Below, in pieces: positions 1 to 13,400 of a stretch of DNA of 64,000 bases. A model generated the notes under the pieces. The model was not told where the DNA came from and did no database searches. It worked only from the letters and a program-made list of their open reading frames with translations. Both the position numbers and the translations under genes were made by a program. How positions within the stretch are numbered: the first letter of the stretch is position 1; each line of letters begins with the position of its first letter. Origin of the DNA: Stictocephala bisonia (lineage: Eukaryota > Arthropoda > Insecta > Hemiptera > Membracidae); contig JAQJVL010000002.1 in the NCBI GenBank assembly GCA_035578905.1, positions 4,687,229 through 4,751,228 of the forward strand, read 5' to 3'.

Positions 1-1305
1 ACATGAGGAGATGTTCGGTATGGTGAAATAATTTTACATTGGGCCTATAATTAATTTTGCTTCTCTTATTGGTAATTATTGGAAAGAGCCAATTTTGGTT
101 TTACAAGTTTCTTTTTTTAAGACCCCTACTTTCTTGATACAGTAATAAAATAGGCTAACTTTGAAAGTAAAGAAAATTGGGAGAAAGCTGGATTTTTTAA
201 TGATAAGTAAATGTTTACCTACAGGACAATGAAAAAAAATATATATATTTTTTTTAATTTAACATTGGCACTGGTTCCCAAATTGTGCAGGATGTTGGCC
301 TGATCAAGAATATATCAAGGGTTTTGCATTCAGACCATTATTAAGACACCAATGGTCAATATATGGGCAAAAATGGATTTCGAATGAGTGTGAAAAGTGT
401 AGTTCAGCAGATGAAGTCTTTGTTACAAACTAAGGCTGAATATTTCTTAGAATGTCATTAATTAATTGCCTAATGATAAATAAACAACCAATGATCTCAG
501 CTGATCCCTTTCAAAATTTATCATGACGCTGATTGTTATTGAATTGAGAATGTTTAGTGTATGATGCTGGGCATTGACCAACTAACTATTCCATTCCGTC
601 ACTACCATCTTCTAAAATCCGTCATATGGCAAACAATAGATCATGTAATCTCAGATTGCTATCTGTACTTGTTCTCGGAGGAATGAGCTAGTATTCAGAG
701 AGTTAGCGACGCTCATTGAGGTTGGCATATTGTGATGGATTTGGCTTTTTGCTATTTTCCTCCCTTAATTGACCATTGTTGCCTACTGTATAGGTAAATA
801 TGATAGATGTCATTGTACAATCTACCATCGTATTTTTTTTTTATCACAAGTTGAGTACCTATTTTTTAATAAAATAAAATCTACATGTTTACTTTTACTC
901 ATAAATTTACAATGCTCTGGGATTTGTAGTCAGCAGATCAGGATACGATGCTGTTAGTTCTAGCAATGATTTCCAGGATTATCAACTGAAGTCCCAGCTT
1001 CCCAATTGCCCTCCGAGTCAACACTCAAGTACTTATGTTTAAATCTAACCGCTACGTTGGGAATAAAACCCGGGACATCAACGTCTGGAAGCAAGTAGCG
1101 AACCATTTGCCCGAGCGTTTTAATCTAAAATAATTTATTATTTTATTGTGGGTATAAAGCCACATTTTTAGGAACGGTATCAAACAAAATTATAAAAGTT
1201 TATCGTATTCCTGAAATATACCCTCATTTCAGTTATATTTTCTGTATTTTTCCTCAATATCAAGTAATATAGGACAATCAAAAGTAATATTTTCTATTGT
1301 TTCAG
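1..1305. other. Upstream intronic or intergenic sequence
   Basis: AT-rich sequence before the first recognisable PLPBP exon. It should contain, or be preceded by, the N-terminal exon of PLPBP (about 35 residues are missing compared with the human protein), but I see no convincing initiator exon with a donor in phase. A SINE-like piece on the minus strand lies near 970-1120. Nothing else is recognisable. Confidence 0.5.
970..1120 (-). repeat. Possible degenerate tRNA-derived SINE
   Basis: On the minus strand the sequence reads CCGGGTTTTATTCCCA, resembling a Pol III B box (GGTTCRANNCC). It is followed by a stretch (GGACTTCAGTTGATAATCC) similar to the body of the SINE at 33233 (GGAAGTCACATTAAGCTG, then TTAATCCCC). 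Both similarities are partial, so the boundaries and the family assignment are tentative. Confidence 0.4.
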
Positions 1306-1449
1306 AATTTACCTGCTATTAAACCCAGGTTGGTTGCAGTAAGCAAGACCAAACCAAAAGAACTCATCTTTGCTGCGTATGAAAATGGCCAAAGACATTT
1401 TGGAGAAAATTATGTTCAAGAACTTGTTGAAAAAAGCAATGACCCTGAG
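1306..1449 (+). CDS. PLPBP: PLPBP internal exon with PLP lysine
   Basis: Encodes [16 protein letters not shown] and then the [12 protein letters not shown] region, 48 codons, phase 0 at both ends. The acceptor is TTTCAG at 1300-1305 and the donor is GAG|GTATTA at 1450. The lysine of AVSK corresponds to human Lys47, which forms the Schiff base with PLP. The open frame runs on upstream without an initiator that suits the family, so this is an internal exon. Confidence 0.93.
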
Positions 1450-4400
1450 GTATTATTTTTATTCAACATGAAGTCAAATTTAGTGAAGAAAATTCATTTT
1501 TTTCATTTTTATTGAGACATTATAAAATATAGGCATGATGTAAAGAATCTTTATCTTAAATCATGAAAACTATGACAAATTATAGAAATAGATACCAACA
1601 TTATCTTAAGCATATATCAAGAAAATATAATGAGGCAGTTATTTTCTGATTGGCAGTACAATAGCTTGATAGTTGATATAGAGCTCTTCCATAATATGAT
1701 GAACATAAATACTTGGGATTTGTAATTGTATGATGGTATCATTTTGATGATATGCAACTTTTGCAAATTTAATCATTTAAATAAAACTTCTTCAATTGAG
1801 TAAAAAAATGCTGCTTTAAATATTTTAATATCGTATATAGAATTAATATATCCACATAATTGTCTGAGAAGCCTGTAAACAATGAGCAATGTTATTCATA
1901 AAAAGCTTTTATGGAATATTTTTTTTTCTGTAATGGAAAATTTCTTGTATTAGTTCTTTGTTCTAATAATCATATAAGTTATAGTATTATTGTCTTTGGC
2001 AAACAATTATTCTCAGACACGTCAGTACACATCAGCTGAGTTTCAAAACCAACCTGTTTATTTGTTTATAAACAAGGTGTTTAACTGACCTTGTAAATCT
2101 GATATGATTCTAAAATAAGTGTGCTTAAAGTAGTGTTGGTGTTTATTATGCTAAACAGATTGTAGCTTAGTCCATTCTCTTTGCACATTGTTCTAAGCAT
2201 ATTTAACACATTGGGTACGGTGTAACGAGTATACCAGTCACATAGGTCCCGGCGGTCTTGCATTGGGTATACCCGTCACTAGTCAGTTGAATTGTTATTT
2301 ATTCAGTCGGAGCTTTTGTTGAGGGAGGGACCTACGCCGTAAAGCTCTCTCAAACATTGCTATTGTTCTTCGTGTGCGTCAGTCCCAGGTTTGCACATGT
2401 TTTTTTCTCCACAGATAATATATCGTCGATTACTTGTTTTCTTATATTTATTTCTTGTACTCTGGCAGCAAAAATTTCTTTTTTGAGTACAAATTGATCG
2501 AACAATACAGTCAATACATTTCAGTGAGAAAGTGTTTTGACCTAGATCTTTTTTACGTTTATTACTGAGAGTAATAACAATTCTATACCAAGGGCCTGGC
2601 GACGAGTATACCTGTCGTAGATAATGAATTCATAATTATCACAATAGAGACCTCACATTGTACTTCTCTCACCATATCTAGGGTCTACTAATTTCATGGT
2701 GGCTAAGGTCTATGCCGGCGTGGTGGCTCAGTGGTTAAGACTTTGGGCTGCGGAGAGAAAGGTCCAAGGTTTAAATCCCCACTGAGCCAACGGTCGGTAC
2801 TTCACGTGTTGAATTAAGTCCACCCACAGGCTTGCAAGCCTATATAAACTGGCAAGTGAAGTTTTTATAAGCAAAAATTTTAGATCTTAGGAATGGTTTT
2901 GTAATTTAGCCTGCCGCACTCAATGTGTTTATTGTTATAGGCATTCAATAGATTAGAATAAGAACACCAAAGCAAAGTGAGTAATATTTGAATCATTTCA
3001 CAACTGCAACTAAGGTCTTAATGTTATTCTAATGTGCTTTAAAATTATTTATATTAAGATACCATTCAAAAATCCAAAAGCACGAACAACAAATTAATTG
3101 TTCTATAACCAATGCAATTTCACATTGTAGGTCCAAGTTTTGCAGAACTGAGCAACTCCTTTAGATCTAGTGATTGTTGCATTAGGATTCTTCATAGACT
3201 TTCTAACTGCTGGATCAATCACAAAATATGAATCTTAATGGATTGGCACTTAATCCATACATTATGGCAACTGGATGTGTATGAGTTGGTGAGAAGGTCA
3301 CCACCACTGTACATGGATGGTAGGAGGACCTATGTTAAAAAAGTGGCATAGGCAATGATTTATTTCAAAATCCCCAAACGTAGCTCTTTCTGTATGCACA
3401 ACAAGTTAACAGACATGATCCTACTAGTTTTTTAAATTTGTAGATAAATCAATAATAAAAAAAAATCAAAATTTTTATTATAAATGATGTGATGTACATG
3501 TTGTATTTTAAGTTTTTTTATCCCTTTTTTTGTTAGTTTTCAATAAAGTTAGGTTAAAGGCATTAGGCCAGGAATTGGTATAATAGGAGAAATAGGGCAT
3601 CAGCAAACTTACCTAAGAAGACAAGTTCACTAATCCTGAGAAGAAAGTGACAATTATAGATACAGCACAAATCCAAAATTTTCAGTTAGCTTTGTTTCTT
3701 CTAAGTCAGTCTCTATTCACCTGAGAAGAGTGCCATTGTCACTCTATAATTTTATTAAAAATCTTATTAAAAGAAGTTTCAATGTTTTATACTCACGCAA
3801 TGTTAATGTTATTAGTTAATATTTCTCTCTGTGTTAAAAACTGCTGAGCATTTTTTTCTTTGTCTTAAAATTTACTAAATATTTGTTTTCCTATATTACA
3901 GTTGCTGGAAAAATGTAAAGACATCAAGTGGCATTTTATTGGTAACTTACAAACAAACAAAGTAAAAAAGATTGCATCCGTACCTGGAATATTTGTTGTG
4001 GAGACAGTTGACTCAGTAAAACTTGCCACTTTGCTTGATAATGCTTGGTCAAAACTAGAACATCCCAACCAAACCAAACTGAATATCATGATACAGATAA
4101 ACACCAGTGGAGAAGATGGTAAGCATAAACACTGGTACTATTGTGAAATGAGATTTCATTGGAAAAGGTGGAATTTCAGGAGTTTGTTGAAATATTAAAA
4201 TAGGCATGTTGTTTTTTTTTTTCTCATATATGTAACCCTGAATTTGACGAACTATACAGCAGAATGTTGGACATGGTATTAGATGTCATGGACACAAAAA
4301 TTTCATTTTCCAGACTACCTGGTTGACATCGAATCCAGGGAGGACTGGAGACTTAAGATAAGACACAATCCTGCCACCTACAGAAATCATCTTGTACACA

Positions 4401-7400
4401 GATGGTTCTGTCATGGAGGGTGGGGCTGGGTACGGGGTCTATGGACCCTCTACCAGGACTCGCCTGTGGAGTAGTCTGGGGAGGTACTGTACGATCTACC
4501 AGGTGGAGATCTTTGCCATCCTTGTCTGCGCCCAACAGGGACTAGCAAGACATGTCAGGGGCAAACAAATCTGCATTATGTCAGACAGTCAAGCTGCTCT
4601 CAAAGCACTTTACTCCTACAAATTCACCTCAAAACGCAAGGGAGTGTTTTTGAACTTGTGTGCTTTGGCCCGCCTGATAATGTCCATGAGGTGGTTTCCG
4701 AGACATAGCGACCTTACAGGTAATGAAGAGGCTGACCTCCTATTCAAGATGGGAGCGAGGACTCCATTTGTAAGGTCCAAACCAGTATGTGGCATTGGAA
4801 TTACCACTGCCAAGACTGAAATACTGAACTTGGAGAGAAATCGCCACCACAATAGATGGCAGTGGTTTCACGGCCAAGTCTTTACAAAATCTCTGGTAAG
4901 AGGATCAAACCCTACGCTGATCAAATCACTCACCGTCATGAATCGCAACGACATGAGGTTGGTGATTGCATATATTACAGGACATGGCCTCTTCAGGAAA
5001 AATCTGGCAAAGATTGGTCTCTACAGTGAAGACACCAGTTGTCGGCTTTGTAGTGAGGCTCTTGAGTCTGCCGAACATTTACTAACTGAGTGCAAAGTGC
5101 GAAGCTCTGGAGCTCAGGAGAAGGAGAATATTTGGGGACGAGCTCTCAGAAGAAAGAATGGTAGCTAGTCTGGGGAAAAAGATTTTAGAGCTGGCTAAGC
5201 CGCTTGGAATAGGTACCCATTTAGTAGGCAACAGGGGAGCACAATAACCTAAGGTTGAAGTGCAACCTAGAAATGGCCTCAGAGCTTTCCTTCTCCTTAG
5301 CAAACTAAACCCTAGATTTACATTCATTTTGTTTTTTAGTGAATAAAAATGTTGTTTAACCTTGCCATACAATAAATTTGTTATTATCAGAAGACAACAC
5401 ATTATAAAAAATAATCTCACAAAAAGTTGCCAGACCATCAAAGACAAAAAAGAACATACAGTAAACCTCTTTTTATTGGGACTAATTTGGCGATTGGAAT
5501 TCATCCAGATAAAAAATACTATATAAAAATTGGCTATATATCGGTAAAAGACACCTACATGGTACGATAAGCAATGTATGCTTCACAGAGGTGGCCAGAC
5601 GGTCTGGCCTTGCTTCATTTGCGTGAGAATATTCTGGAAACTGAAGAACGCATGATAAAAATATGTAACCATTGCTAAACTTGACCAAAGTCAGTGTTTT
5701 TATATAGATGAATAAAAAAAACGAATCTACAGGATACAGTCCACACAATAGCCATAGCCTGCATTTTGTGGGCTATTCTTCTGACTAATATGGTCTGGAC
5801 AGTGATAAAAATCTGGATAGGAAGGTCATATAAATAAACCAGCTTTATACCATATAAAAAAAGCATTTAATAACGTTTACTGTCAAACTAGAAAGTACTT
5901 ATTCAGTATTCTACGTATTTATAACTATAGTATAATATAATGTGCAACTCAGCGGCAACTAATGGAAACAATAAAAAGTGTGTGACATGACAGCTAGCAA
6001 CACTAGCACTCTGTGTGTCGCCCAATAACAAATCCAAATGCAATACAGTACGTGTACAGTTTGCTGTCTAATGGGAACATACCTGTACGTGTGCATGTCT
6101 ATGATATTACGCAATCAACGCGGCTGTAATGAGTTTATCGTCGGCACTGCCATGAGAGAACGACGTTTAATATTTCTACAGTGGTGTAACACCTAACAAC
6201 TGATGAATAGTATGCATACTTGTAGGTAAATTTTTATTGAACATGAAATACTCACTGTGCCTTCTATTTTCATTCTACAGAGCGTAATGTATGTAAAAGA
6301 AAACTTGAACCAATTTAACTTGAGAAGCTCTAATCATAGGTATAACACTAAAAGTAATGGATTTTTGGATATTAAATATGCTAGACTTACTAAAACACAT
6401 CAGACATATATGGTATGTCTGACACAAGGGACATATTGGTTTGAAACTCTTTAATATGTTGCCTTTAACTGCCAGAAATGCTTCGTGTAAGAGAATTAAA
6501 AAAATATAATCTATTAGTGGTTAAAAGAGAAAGCCTTTTACAATATTGATGAGGTGAACACTAGCAGTATTAAAAGTATAACATTTTGAAACATTCTACA
6601 GGACTGTGTTACCTTTTGTTGATACGTATCTTAATATTGTATTATATGACGTGTATTTTCAATTTGTTGTAGTGTATATTACCTTAATATAATCTTAGCC
6701 TTTATAGTATTGACTTGTGTTCATATAGCACTATACGTTTTACTTTTGTAAATGCTGTATTTTAATGATTTTGTCAATAAATTAAATGTTCGAGGACAAT
6801 AAAAATATTCTTAATTCTTGAAATCAAGTATTCACTATCCATCGGATCGGTCAGCTGATCAGTAAAAACTGGAATCGGGATAATTTGGGTTCGGATAAAA
6901 CGAAGTTTACTGTATTAAGAAAATAAATGTTACTTATTATTTTGAAAAACTTAAGTTTTATTGTGTTTTTTTATTAATTTTTCAATCTACTGAAATTAAA
7001 ACTATAAGAATTAATAACTATTAACTTTTTCAAAAAATTAATTTTCAGTTAAAATGGGCCTACTTTTCGTGTTGTGCATAAACTTTATTCAACGAGTTAA
7101 GTACTGACTGGTTTCTCAGTTGGGGATTCGAACTTTGGGAATTTTCGAACTCCTAAGCCTTTGTCACTGAGCCAACATTCCACCTTAATAATTAAGAACT
7201 GTTACTAATAGAATATTTTATTCTACTATACACTTTCTAAACTCTAGAGGCTTCAATTTAACTAAGAATTGTTATCTTTCCAAAGTGCTGAAACTGATAT
7301 TGAGCCACTAATATTCTTATCTGTGTGTGAATGGTAGAAGTAGTAAAAATGTATTGAATATAATATAATGAAACTTATGTGATATTAAGTTCTGATAACA

Positions 7401-10400
7401 TTAGTTTAAACAATACAAATTTCTGAAATCGAGTAGCTGATCCAAATAATCTATCTATCAGTGTAACTAACGAATTTTTCTTAAATTTCTACAAAAGACA
7501 CAAGCACTAAGTGAGATTAGCCTTCCAAACTGCTACCACCGTTTTCCTCTACATTGAAGTAGTAGTTAGACACAATTCTGTTCATGGTTTTCTTACAATT
7601 TGGCAATGTCTTTGTAATGCAAGTTATTAAAACTGAATTTGGAAGAAGTCTGGAAAGAATCCTAGACAGCATTGCATGTGATGGAAGTTTCCTTTCAGTG
7701 TGAGTAAGGGAACTATTTTTGTCTGAGATAAAGAACATGTTATCTGATTTATTATTAATTATAAAATGCAGACTACAATATTGAGAAGAAAAGGCTAATA
7801 ATCTTTATGAGAAAACAAGGATAATTTAAAGAACTATAGACATAGACATAAAAAAGAAGAAAAGGTTCTTGAATTTCATTTAAAAGTTTATTTCAGTTCA
7901 CTCTCAAAATATTTTAAGGAATAAGTTATTTTGCAGACAATTCCTGTTTATATAATTTTATATTATTATCATCAAAAGTTGTACTTTAAATTAGACTTTT
8001 ATTTCATGATCATGTACCAATGAACAAATTTACACAAAGAAAAAGACTTTGTCAACTTTAAAAAAATTAAGAAGCATTAATAATGTCTACTACCAATGAT
8101 TTAACTGTGTTTTATCATACAGTTCAGTCAAATCATCTGTCTGTATGATAACTGCGTGTGGTAAATAGTAGAACACAAATTGTTATTAGTAAACTACTTT
8201 GACATTTAACAGAAGTTTTTAATAGGAGTACAGTTTTTAATTTTACTAAAGTATGTTAGGTAGAAAGAATTAATATAATCTGAATTTAATTGTGGTAGTG
8301 TTACATGCTATACCAATTTTGTATATATGCAAAAATAACATAATAGCAGTCATATAGAAAATGTGATTTCATATTCATTTAGTTCTGGGTTTATTTTATT
8401 AATTTTAATTTATTACTTCAGAAACAATAACGAACGTTTCATGCTGCAGCCAAGAATGGTGCTGAACCCTCAGAAGCTGTGGATCTTGCTAAACATGTGT
8501 TGGAAAACTGCCCCAACTTGAATTTTATGGGACTGATGACTATTGGCAAATTTGACCATGACCTCTCAAAAGGACCAAATCCGGACTTTCAGGTAATTGC
8601 TTGAATTGGTCAAAGTTCTTTGCAGATCAGCTGATCATACAAGTAGTATCCTGTTGAATCCCAAATCTCATCATGGCACCTAGAAGACAAGTTGTCAACT
8701 TTCTGAAAGTACATATTTTACATTTATATTTAGATTCAATATTGTTGTTGTAGTTATCTTTCGTCAGGGGACAATATACTGTCCACAAATTGTTTTTGTT
8801 AATAAATTTATATGCTAAATGTATTTTTAATTGTTATATTGCATAATGGAAAGCTTAACCAAAAAACAGAAACAAGACAATATAAATAAAACAGTGAGTG
8901 TTTGCAGCACTTAATAATTCAAGAGCCGTTTGAATGTAGTTGAATCTGATATAAAAAAATTACATAAATCATTTTTACTTTACCCCAGATAAAACAATTC
9001 TGTATCCTTTTTTTAGGTGCTTCTCAAGTGTCGTGAAGATGTTTCTAAAGCTCTAAACAAAAACCTTGAGGACTTGGAACTTTCAATGGGAATGTCAAAT
9101 GACTTTGAACATGCTGTAAGTATGCCTTTTGTAATGCATTGGGATGAGTTTGTTCCTTATGTTGGTTTTATAGTGAATGCAGCATAAAAAAAGATATACA
9201 GTTGTATTTATCTCAGCTCAGTAAAGTACTGCTTGCATTTATCTTAAATAAATTAATTTCCTTTGTGAATTGCTTTGGTTTGTGGAAAGTAAACGTTGAT
9301 TGCATAAATTGATCGCACTTTATATTAGGGTTCTTCTTAGAGGTATTAGGTGTAGGATTCTTATAGAACGTGAAAAGAAGAGCTCATTTTAATAAGAAAA
9401 TGGAGATTAAACTATACAAGGTTAGATAAAAATGACATAATATTCTAAAATCTTGATTACCTTGATTATGTGCCTCAGGATAATGAGGTGTTGTCTTCTT
9501 TCTCCTATACGTATTTCGGAGCTTTGTGCATCATCTTCAGAAAGTCTTTCACTAAATACTATTTACACTCGCGACGCACGTTGTTCAGGTTGTCGTGGTC
9601 AGTGCAACACATGTAGGGGTGTGCGAGTAGCTCGAGATTTAAAAAACCCGAAAAAATTGAGTCGAGTTTTGCCATATCTTTAAGAGTAAAACGCTATAAT
9701 CAAGACAAAAGTCCCATTTGTATAATAGATTATAAAGTATTTATTATAAATACTTTAAGTCAACTGTACTTTAAAGTTATTTAAAGCAACTGTATTTAAA
9801 GTATGATCATAATATCGTATTCGTAACTGGAGATGTTTTCGTGACGTATTCAGATTCGTTATTAACGCACACCAGTATCGATCGTGCGGCCATGGCGATT
9901 ACGGCACAAAGTATTCTTGTTATTTATAAAGAAGGCACGTCCAAATAAGCTGTTCTAAATAGCTGTCGCTAGTTATTCATACAAAACGTGATAACTGATC
10001 ACAAAGAATCAGTTATTAAATCGTTTCAAAATTTTGTTATATAACTTTTACAATATTTGAAATTAACAGTTGCATTTATTTCAGGTCTATCCTTTATAAT
10101 TTTACGACTAAAACTATTCTAAGACTGACAATTTTGGACAGATTTAATTAAATCGCATTCAATCTATAACAGAAACAACGCTTGGAACGTAAAATATTGA
10201 AATTGAAAAGCTATAATAATTTGTGATAGAATGCCCCGAACAGTTTCGTTCTGGCACCGTGACTAATAAAAATAATTAAATAATGATTAATGTAGCCACT
10301 ACCAGTACATCGTCGACTTGACTAGTCCCAATATAAAATGTACTGCTAGCTGTGGATTCGATTTGTTATCCATTTTGTTTTGAGTTTTTGTTGACGTTTA

Positions 10401-13400
10401 CACTAGAGATGTCAATTACAGTTTCTTTTCGATTATGTTCTGGTAACATTTTATAATAATTAGTATTTTTTCTAATCTGTTACTCTCGGTGCGTTTCCGT
10501 TGACGTTCCAGACAGTTATTTTGTTATGGCCTGATGTTACTTAATGGATCGAAGCCTCATTGTTCGTTGCGGCTGGTCTAGCTAACGTTCCAAGTTACCA
10601 AAGGTTATAAAGCTGAAGTTATGCCTTATATTATGTTACGATAATGAGTTACGGATGTTGTGGCTTTGCCGACGTTACAGAGTTACAAGCTCATCGTTCG
10701 TTCTGCTATCGATAATTTAACTGTAACATGCAAGAGTCGTAAGTTTCATTCGTAGTTCAGTTAAAGTTCCATTTACTTCTCAGCGCGCTATATTACCACT
10801 ATGCGTTACAGTTATATGTTTGTTATAACCTTATCATGCATCATGACTGGGAGTTACAAAAATAACCGAGTATCTTTTTGTAACCTATTAACCCTTACCA
10901 TGCCGTAAGCGCATATACACGCATATGTTGACTTTGCTCTAAACGCCACAACCGCATATACACATAATAAATACAAAAATATTATTTTCGTAGTAATGTT
11001 TCTAATTTAATCCGGTAGTGCGTTTAGGTTATGGGCGGTGACTCATGAGAGACACATTGTGCGACTCGCGACCTTTTGTTGGCCTGTCAATCACTACATG
11101 ACTGGTTTTTGTCTGGCAGTGTACATTTCCGCTGCGCCGCCCAACGCCACAAGCGCATATACGTGCAGCCACTGTCAAGCCGAGCAGTTGTCATTGTCCG
11201 CCGCCTTATAGCTTTGAAACTGCATATTTAGTTGTTTTATCATTACTTTAGTTTAATATATGTTAGTAATTTATTAGTTTTAAGTGTCAATATAAATAAT
11301 CCGGCCGATTTTGATTTTGTGGAAGGTCTATATACATTGTAATCAAGTGCTATATGTATTTACTTATTTGTTATTATATGTGTTATGTGGTGGCCCCGTC
11401 TTTATCAGTTTATATACAAGTAAATGTACTCAATTATACATATTTTATTGATAGTATTAATATTTTGTATTGATTCTTACTGTAAAAGTGATCTATGCTT
11501 GAGGCTTACTTTCAAGTAAACGTTTGCTTATTTACATATTCATATTTAAGAAAAAAAGGTAAAATAAGCAAATAAAAGTTTCAAAATGTTATCATATCTT
11601 TTATTTTCCTGTACAGAACAATTAAAAAATGAGCAATTAAAAAAATTTATTTTGATTTTTTTTACAATAAATTAGCACTAAATGGAAAATAGGCATTGTA
11701 TAAATGGCGTTCTAAGGGTTAAGTCTATAACAGGTTACATCGCTGTAACTATGTTATTTATCCTGTTTCGTTATATAACGCCCATCTCCTGACAACTCAG
11801 CTTGACACATGGAAGTACGAATAGTATGATGAAAACGAAAACCAGGTTAACCTTGACCAGTCGGTAGTGTTGTTATCGCTAGTTAATATTGTATTGACAA
11901 TTAATTATTTTGTTTCTGTTAGTGGAAACAAAACATTGTAGTCAATGGTGAAATTGAGGTTAGCTGAAAAGAACATATTATTGTGTAACTACTGTTTTAT
12001 GGATTATTAGGTTTAACTTTCAATTGAACAAAAACATTACACATTAATAGTTTTTTGTAAACTTTTGAAACTTGTAAACATTAGTATGCAAAGTACGTGG
12101 GAAATATGATAAAAATAAAATAGATTTTAGTGACCACGTGTGTTCTACGTGTGTTGCTGTATTCTTTATATATTAAGAAAATTAATTTAAGTTTGTCCGT
12201 TTGATTAGATTAAAGTTTATACATCAACTGTCACAATAGAGTTAGCGGTAAGACTATTACATATGGTTTTCAGCGCCAGATTGCAATTTTTGTTTAATTT
12301 CAATATTTTAAATTTTTACTCTGAATTTATTTTAGGCCTCCTTTTTTAAGTTATGACAAATATTTCACATATTATTTTACAGTTTATTTAATATATATCT
12401 TTATGAATATTTATATTTAATCACTGATACAATCATTTCATAGATTCTAAAACAATTTTCCAAACTTTATTAATTTTCAGCGAACCAAATAAGTAGTGTT
12501 AGAATGAATTATTTACTTAATTTCATAGTTTTCAATTTTGAAAATTAAAGGTTAAATACCCTACTCGAACTCGAAATTATGTCTAAAAACTCGACTCGAA
12601 TTCTAAAACTGCTACTTACACACCTCTAGACCCATGGCACAGCACCACCAAACTGTTGTAGCGAGGGCAGGAGACTGTCTTCACATAAGCATCTTGAGGC
12701 ACACAAGGTAATAACAATTTTATAATCTAGGTCCTGATACAACTGGAATTGACAATACAATTATTCTCTTCGTTAGTCAGTGGAAAACTGGGCAGCAGTT
12801 TCCTATTGGCTGACAAATAGTTAGTGGTGCAAAATATGTTAAAATTTCCACCTGGTTTTGTCCCTGATTTTACTTTAATTTTAGAAAAAATACTCTAATA
12901 AATATATTATCTTGTTATGTACTCAATTAAACTTGTAATGTTTGACGTATCACTTATGTTTAATTTCTACCAACAGCATTATACTATTCAAGAAGTTATT
13001 ATTCAAATAAAGTCCTGGTATAGCCAGACAAAGAGACCTCAGAATGGGACAATGATTTTATGCAGTTGAAAGCCATTTAATTGAACTAGGCCTATAGAGA
13101 TTATCATTGAATGATGTCTAAATCTAAAAAGATAATATTATCAAAGATTTTTTTAATACAGAGGGCTATAATTTCATTTGGTATTATAGGTTACAGAAAA
13201 TACACCATGGACTAGATCTATATATACACCATGGACTAGACCATATAGAAATAATGCAATAGATTAATTTTGACTAAAACAGACTGTTTTGCATGTTTAT
13301 TCCATTGGATTTTTTTGTATTTATAAAGAGAGGCTCTTTTTAACCATACTCTGCATATTCTTTGAGTGTTAATCCGGACAGGGAACTTATTCAGATAAAA

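Larger units (their letters stand above)
9457..12707. mobile_element. Small inverted-repeat element split by a hAT-like insertion
   Basis: The left end TTACCTTGATTATGTGCCTCA and the right end TGAGGCACACAAGGTAA are inverted relatives (TTACCTTGTGTGCCTCA after reverse complement). The element is about 235 bp once the insertion 9614-12628 is removed. Its left half carries a minus-strand hammerhead-like motif at 9502-9544. It lies in the PLPBP intron 9116-16872. Confidence 0.55.

Noticed and set aside
2714..2790. Possible tRNA gene
   Set aside because: A and B boxes are present, but no acceptor stem or clean cloverleaf can be formed, and a second copy with the same non-tRNA body exists near 7085, so it is a SINE.
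5082..5504. 140-codon minus-strand open frame
   Set aside because: Overlaps the end of the RNase H-bearing LINE in antisense; the composition shows no domain and the plus-strand frame has catalytic motifs.
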